Below, in pieces: positions 5,296 through 7,904 of a stretch of 7,904 nucleotides of DNA. The notes under the pieces are model-generated. The model was not told where the DNA came from. It did no database searches and worked only from the letters and a program-made list of their open reading frames with translations. Within the stretch, counting starts at the first letter, position 1, and each line of letters opens with the position of its first letter. The translations under genes were made by a program, and so were the position numbers. The stretch spans positions 337-8,240 of the forward strand of contig PFRJ01000123.1 of the NCBI GenBank assembly GCA_002788515.1, written 5' to 3'. The DNA is from Nitrosopumilales archaeon CG_4_9_14_0_2_um_filter_34_16. GTDB taxonomy: Archaea > Thermoproteota > Nitrososphaeria > Nitrososphaerales > Nitrosopumilaceae.

Positions 5296-5751
5296 TTATG
5301 CAGTTCTAGGAATTCTTTTCATTAATTCTTTATCCTGAGCAATTCGTGGATGAACTGGATCAGCTAAGATAACTTCAAACCAATAATGCTTTCCATCTTT
5401 GTAGACAAAATAAGAACCTAAAAGTTTCAAGTTTGGATATCTTTGAACAGCTCTTCTATCTGCGACTGTTTTCATATCATCATCTGCCTTGATTCTTGTA
5501 ACACCAAGATGCTTTGGTCTTCTACCACCAGTAGGTCTTTGTTTTCGCATACCACCAGTACCAACTCTCATTCTAACAACAATGATACCTTGTTTTGCTT
5601 TGTAGCCCAGCCTTCTAGCTCGTTGCAATCTGCTGGGTTTGTCAATGCGGGTAACTGCCGCTTGCTTGCGCCATCCAATTACACGTTCACGTATTTCAGG
5701 GGAATTTTCTTTCCAAAGTCTGATCCACGTCTGGTCTTGATAACTAGGCAT
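5296..5751 (-). CDS. rpl15e: Large-subunit ribosomal protein L15e (eL15)
   Basis: The 151-residue basic protein is recognisable throughout as archaeal/eukaryotic eL15. Examples are RLWKENSPEIRERVIGWRKQ near the N-terminus, SRLQRARRLGYKAKQGIIVV at 40-59, then a glycine/arginine-rich segment (GGMRKQRPTGGRRPK), and YFVYKDGKHYWFEVILADP towards the end. It binds 23S rRNA in the large subunit. It is shorter than the roughly 190-residue euryarchaeal and 200-residue eukaryotic forms, lacking their C-terminal tail, as I recall for thaumarchaeal members. The ATG at 5751 has no ribosome site. A TATA-like TTATTAAAG is centred 25 bases upstream, indicating a leaderless transcript. The secreted-protein gene follows after one base. 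Confidence 0.95.
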   Translation of the reverse strand: MPSYQDQTWIRLWKENSPEIRERVIGWRKQAAVTRIDKPSRLQRARRLGYKAKQGIIVVRMRVGTGGMRKQRPTGGRRPKHLGVTRIKADDDMKTVADRRAVQRYPNLKLLGSYFVYKDGKHYWFEVILADPVHPRIAQDKELMKRIPRTA

Positions 5752-5771
5752 ATCGAGGGTAGAAAAATCCC

Positions 5772-5780
5772 CTTTAATAA
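5772..5780 (-). promoter_or_regulatory. TATA box for the L15e operon
   Basis: The minus strand reads TTATTAAAG, centred 25 bases before the ATG at 5751, and is followed by a GGGG stretch. Position and sequence fit an archaeal TATA box for a leaderless ribosomal-protein transcript. Confidence 0.5.
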
Positions 5781-5839
5781 CTGTAAAAGTAGGATTCTGC
5801 TCCTCTTAATAGATACTTTGGAATAATGAAGTGGTTCCT

Positions 5840-5941
5840 CTAACAATTACAACCCTTGTCTAATTTCGGACTACAAATTTTACAATCTAAAAGACACTTG
5901 TCTTCAGGGCAATAGCCACAAAATTGCTTTTTTGATTCCAA
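5840..5941 (-). CDS. 33-residue cysteine-rich, probably metal-binding protein
   Basis: Directly after the TAA of the Asp-box propeller gene, a TTG at 5939-5941 opens a 33-codon frame ending in TAG. Seven of the 33 residues are cysteines, at 8, 11, 16, 20, 23, 31 and 33: FCGYCPEDKC, then DCKIC, then a terminal CNC. The CxxC-x4-C-x3-CxxC-x7-CxC spacing is like small zinc or copper(I) thiolate proteins such as metallothioneins. It is the last gene of a copper-related minus-strand operon, so a cytoplasmic copper(I) buffer or chaperone is a reasonable inference. There is no ribosome site; translation would rely on termination-reinitiation at TAATTG. Because it is in frame with the upstream gene, read-through of the TAA would fuse it to that protein's C-terminus. 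Confidence 0.6.
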   Translation of the reverse strand: MESKKQFCGYCPEDKCLLDCKICSPKLDKGCNC

Positions 5942-6898
5942 TTATTTCAATCCCTTGTTAGTTCCAATTAATTCATAAGAACTTCCATCGTATGAAATTT
6001 TGTAAACTTCTTGGAATCCATCAGAAGAAAATCCTCCAACATAGATTTCATTATTCTGCGAATCAGTAGTAATGCTTGTAACTGTAAGATCTACATGTAT
6101 CAGGCTTTCCCATGTATCCCCTGAATCATCTGATTGTACTATGCCAAATGTTTTGATTGATGCAAACAATTTTCCTGTATCATCAAAGGCTAATGAAAAC
6201 ACAGGTAATCCGCGATACGTGTTAAGTTGAATCCAAGTCTTGCCACCATCATCGGATTTGAAAATTCCATTTCCAGTTCCCGCAAAGATTACTGAGTCTA
6301 AAGGAGAAATTGCCAGTGCAGAAATATATTCGGGATACTCTAGTGTTTCCCAAGTTTTTCCTGCATCACTAGTTCTGAATAGTCCTCTTGCCCCACTGTC
6401 AAAACCGATTATTGTTTCTGGATTTTGTTTGCTTACTGCCATTGCATGAAAATCAACTGGTGGCTCTATTACATTAGAAACATGTTGCCAAGTTACTCCC
6501 CCGTCATTGCTTTTGATCAATCCTGTATTTCCCCCAGTTGATGGATGTCCACTTGCATATAGTGGAAATCCAGAAACAAGTGGTGCATTAAATGCCATGT
6601 AATCAGCTCGAACTTTATCAACTTTGATTGGAGGTGCACCGCTAATGCTTTGATAGAAATCCCCATGTGTGGCAACATACAATACAGAATTGTCAGCAGG
6701 ATCTAATCCCAATCCATGAACATGACGCCAATCAATTATTCTAGAATTATCGTCGTCAGAATTATCAATGTTGGGTGAGGGTTCTGAAACCATAGACGAG
6801 CCAATCAAAGTTATCACCACAATCATTATTAGAACAAGTATGGCAGCAACTGCAAATGGTTTCTTGCCATTGTATTTATTAGATTTTTGTTTCTTCAT
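5942..6898 (-). CDS. Membrane-anchored Asp-box (BNR) propeller protein, F510_1955 glycosylhydrolase-like
   Basis: The 318-residue product has a basic N-terminus, a membrane segment at about 14-34 and a linker rich in aspartate. An outer beta-propeller follows, with four Asp boxes (S/T-x-D-x-G-x-T-W) at 130-137, 176-183, 215-222 and 256-263. DWRHVHGLGLDPAD at 56-69 and YVATHGDFY at 74-82 match the proteins NCBI names F510_1955 family glycosylhydrolase. The sialidase catalytic arginines are not evident, so the enzyme label is doubtful. Histidines 59, 61, 78, 118 and 151 are candidates for metal binding. The gene sits 47 bases after a methionine-rich copper-type protein and before the cysteine-rich miniprotein, beside a divergent copper ATPase, so an extracytoplasmic copper role is plausible. 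No good TATA box lies at the usual distance, suggesting operon transcription. Confidence 0.75.
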   Translation of the reverse strand: MKKQKSNKYNGKKPFAVAAILVLIMIVVITLIGSSMVSEPSPNIDNSDDDNSRIIDWRHVHGLGLDPADNSVLYVATHGDFYQSISGAPPIKVDKVRADYMAFNAPLVSGFPLYASGHPSTGGNTGLIKSNDGGVTWQHVSNVIEPPVDFHAMAVSKQNPETIIGFDSGARGLFRTSDAGKTWETLEYPEYISALAISPLDSVIFAGTGNGIFKSDDGGKTWIQLNTYRGLPVFSLAFDDTGKLFASIKTFGIVQSDDSGDTWESLIHVDLTVTSITTDSQNNEIYVGGFSSDGFQEVYKISYDGSSYELIGTNKGLK

Positions 6899-6945
6899 GT
6901 TTTATTACCATTCAATTTTCCAATCTAAAACATTATACCAGACAA

Positions 6946-7413
6946 TCATTTTGCTATAATTCCAATATCCATGTGATTATTCATCATACTCATCATTGAT
7001 TTTCCTTGAGGTATCGCATGTGTGTGCATTGTATAGTATACTTTCTCAGTTGGAGTAAATTTCACTTGATATTGACCAGAACCAATATTTTCTGCCTTGA
7101 ACATCTTTCCCATCATATCCATCATATTCATACCATCCATGCCTTCCATAGGCCCTCCTTTCTCTATATGTAAAATTACATTTGCATTATCTAATGGTTC
7201 ACCTTTTTTATCGGTCACAAACAAAGTAAATGTAGATTCTTCACCAACATTTGCAACCTGACTTGAAGTCGTTTTTATTACAACATCTTGTGGAATGCTG
7301 TTCATCATTGATTGGCACATGCCCATCATTCCACCCATGTTATTTTGAGACATCATTGGTTGACCAGATTCAGAATATGCCGATAGATAGAATGTACCGC
7401 CAGTAACGTACAA
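6946..7413 (-). CDS. Methionine-rich exported copper-binding-type protein with FixH/YtkA-like Ig fold
   Basis: The 155-residue protein contains very many methionines, in clusters such as NNMGGMMGMCQSMM (24-37) and MEGMDGMNMMDMMGKMF, plus MHTHAIP and MMNNHMD near the C-terminus. These are typical ligands for extracytoplasmic copper(I). Between them, from about 45 to 85, DVVIKTTSSQVANVGEESTF and FVTDKKGEPLDNANVILHIE have the immunoglobulin-like strand pattern of YtkA/FixH-type domains. The start is a TTG at 7413 with an in-frame stop two codons upstream. A TATA-like AATAAAG at 7440-7446 is centred about 30 bases before the TTG, which supports this start. The resulting signal segment is weak, so an unnoticed frameshift near the start is possible. 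It begins the minus-strand copper operon. Confidence 0.75.
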   Translation of the reverse strand: MYVTGGTFYLSAYSESGQPMMSQNNMGGMMGMCQSMMNSIPQDVVIKTTSSQVANVGEESTFTLFVTDKKGEPLDNANVILHIEKGGPMEGMDGMNMMDMMGKMFKAENIGSGQYQVKFTPTEKVYYTMHTHAIPQGKSMMSMMNNHMDIGIIAK

Positions 7414-7475
7414 ATTCTAATTTCATCTACTTGACAATGCTTTATTGGATCAGTTTTTTGTTTGTGATTACCACC

Positions 7476-7489
7476 CATATGGACATATG
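7476..7489. repeat. CATATG-N2-CATATG dyad between the divergent copper genes
   Basis: Two copies of the palindromic hexamer CATATG are separated by GA, giving a near-perfect 14-base dyad about 63 bases upstream of the methionine-rich gene. It may bind a dimeric regulator acting on the minus-strand operon. No known regulator is assigned. Confidence 0.35.
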
Positions 7490-7504
7490 ATTTTTCATTT
7501 ATTT

Positions 7505-7527
7505 AACAACTGTATTTTACAATTGTA
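7505..7527. promoter_or_regulatory. Tandem cop-box-like operators
   Basis: TACAATTGTA at 7518-7527 exactly fits TACA-N2-TGTA, the cop box bound by CopY repressors and shared by BlaI/MecI relatives; the dyad extends to 14 perfect bases (7516-7529). AACAACTGTA at 7505-7514 is a one-mismatch copy whose centre is 13 bases away. The pair lies just upstream of the likely copA TATA box, between the two divergent copper transcripts. It could control both. Binding by a CopY/BlaI-type protein in this archaeon is inferred from sequence only. Confidence 0.55.
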
Positions 7528-7535
7528 AAGATGTC

Positions 7536-7545
7536 ATATTAATTA
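7536..7545 (+). promoter_or_regulatory. Candidate TATA box for the copper ATPase gene
   Basis: ATATTAATTA lies about 31 bases (centre) before the TTG at 7572 and nine bases after the cop-box palindrome. A regulator bound there would sit over the TFB-recognition region. Confidence 0.35.
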
Positions 7546-7571
7546 TCAGAAGTTCATCACTATTAATCAGA

Positions 7572-7904
7572 TTGAAACAGGATGTAAACACTCTGAATGC
7601 AGGTATTAGAAAAACTGCCCTTAAAATTGGAGGAATGCACTGCGCTGGCTGTATAACTGCAATTCAAAACCACATGTCAGATATTGAGGGCATAAAAAAA
7701 TGCGAGGTGAATCTGGCGGCAGAAAAAGCCGTTTTAGAGTTTGATTCATCATTAATTGATCTAGAGAAAATTGAAAATGCGCTAAAGGATATAGGGTATT
7801 CTGCTGTCTATGAAAAATTCTCAGTAAAGATAACAGGAATTACGGATTCCAGTGACTCAGAAAAACTAGAAAAGAGATTACGGGAAATAGAAGGAGTCAA
7901 AGAA
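7572..7904 (+). CDS. copA: CopA-like copper P1B-type ATPase, N-terminal metal-binding domains (partial, runs off right edge)
   Basis: The visible 111 codons hold one complete heavy-metal-associated (HMA) domain and the start of another. Domain 1, from about residue 16, has the metal loop G-M22-H-C24-A-G-C27, then IEGIKKCEVNLAAEKAVLEF and a final ALKDIGYSA, as in CopA and CopZ. Domain 2 starts at EKFSVKITGI (about 84), but where the GMxCxxC loop is expected it reads GITDSSDSEKL, so it has no metal-binding cysteines. Two HMA units in tandem suggest a copper-exporting ATPase rather than a lone CopZ chaperone, though transmembrane and ATPase domains lie beyond the edge. The TTG at 7572 is the best start; the next in-frame ATG is inside the metal loop. 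It is divergent from the methionine-rich operon with cop-box-like sites between them. Confidence 0.8.
   Translation, partial: MKQDVNTLNAGIRKTALKIGGMHCAGCITAIQNHMSDIEGIKKCEVNLAAEKAVLEFDSSLIDLEKIENALKDIGYSAVYEKFSVKITGITDSSDSEKLEKRLREIEGVKE

Noticed and set aside
5443..5826. Plus-strand frame across the L15e gene
   Set aside because: It is antisense to a clear ribosomal protein gene, with serine-rich, low-complexity translation.

Overview
The window looks like chromosome from a low-GC ammonia-oxidising archaeon of the Nitrososphaerota (Thaumarchaeota), probably Nitrosopumilus-like. The clearest clues are a short archaeal-type ribosomal protein L15e, a copper-handling cluster, frequent TTG starts, and TATA-like boxes centred about 26 bases before many start codons with no leader between, which is how leaderless archaeal genes look. 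No rRNA, tRNA, CRISPR array or intact insertion sequence was seen.

Region by region. (1) 1-695, minus strand: a half-length HEAT-repeat protein with deoxyhypusine-hydroxylase-like His-Glu motifs, followed after one base by a membrane-anchored Kazal-type protease inhibitor that runs off the left edge. (2) 938-1671, minus strand: a DUF5678-like small protein and a retropepsin-like aspartic protease, apparently one operon. (3) About 1760-3937: an AT-rich accessory stretch with an AbiV-like HEPN protein, a second HEPN-like protein with a C-terminal four-cysteine zinc site, a C-terminal remnant of a DUF5131 (phage Gp37/Gp68-like) protein, and two possible 5'-truncated minus-strand gene ends. It reads as a decayed defence or phage-derived island. 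(4) 3977-4642, plus strand: a thioredoxin-fold CPGC redox protein. (5) 4639-5751, minus strand: L15e, a secreted membrane-anchored surface protein and a possible 25-residue membrane peptide whose stop codon overlaps the stop of the convergent redox gene. (6) 5840-7904: a divergent copper cluster. On the minus strand are a methionine-rich exported protein, a membrane-anchored Asp-box propeller protein and a newly noticed 33-residue cysteine-rich protein. On the plus strand is the start of a CopA-like copper ATPase.

The strongest functional story is region 6. The space between the divergent genes holds an exact TACA-N2-TGTA palindrome plus an imperfect copy 13 bases away. This is the layout of the cop boxes bound by CopY/BlaI-type repressors in Gram-positive bacteria. 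The most unusual single genes are the half-size DOHH-like protein, the Kazal domain lacking exactly one disulfide pair, the HEPN-zinc protein and the cysteine-rich miniprotein. All functions are inferred from motifs and context; no database search was possible.
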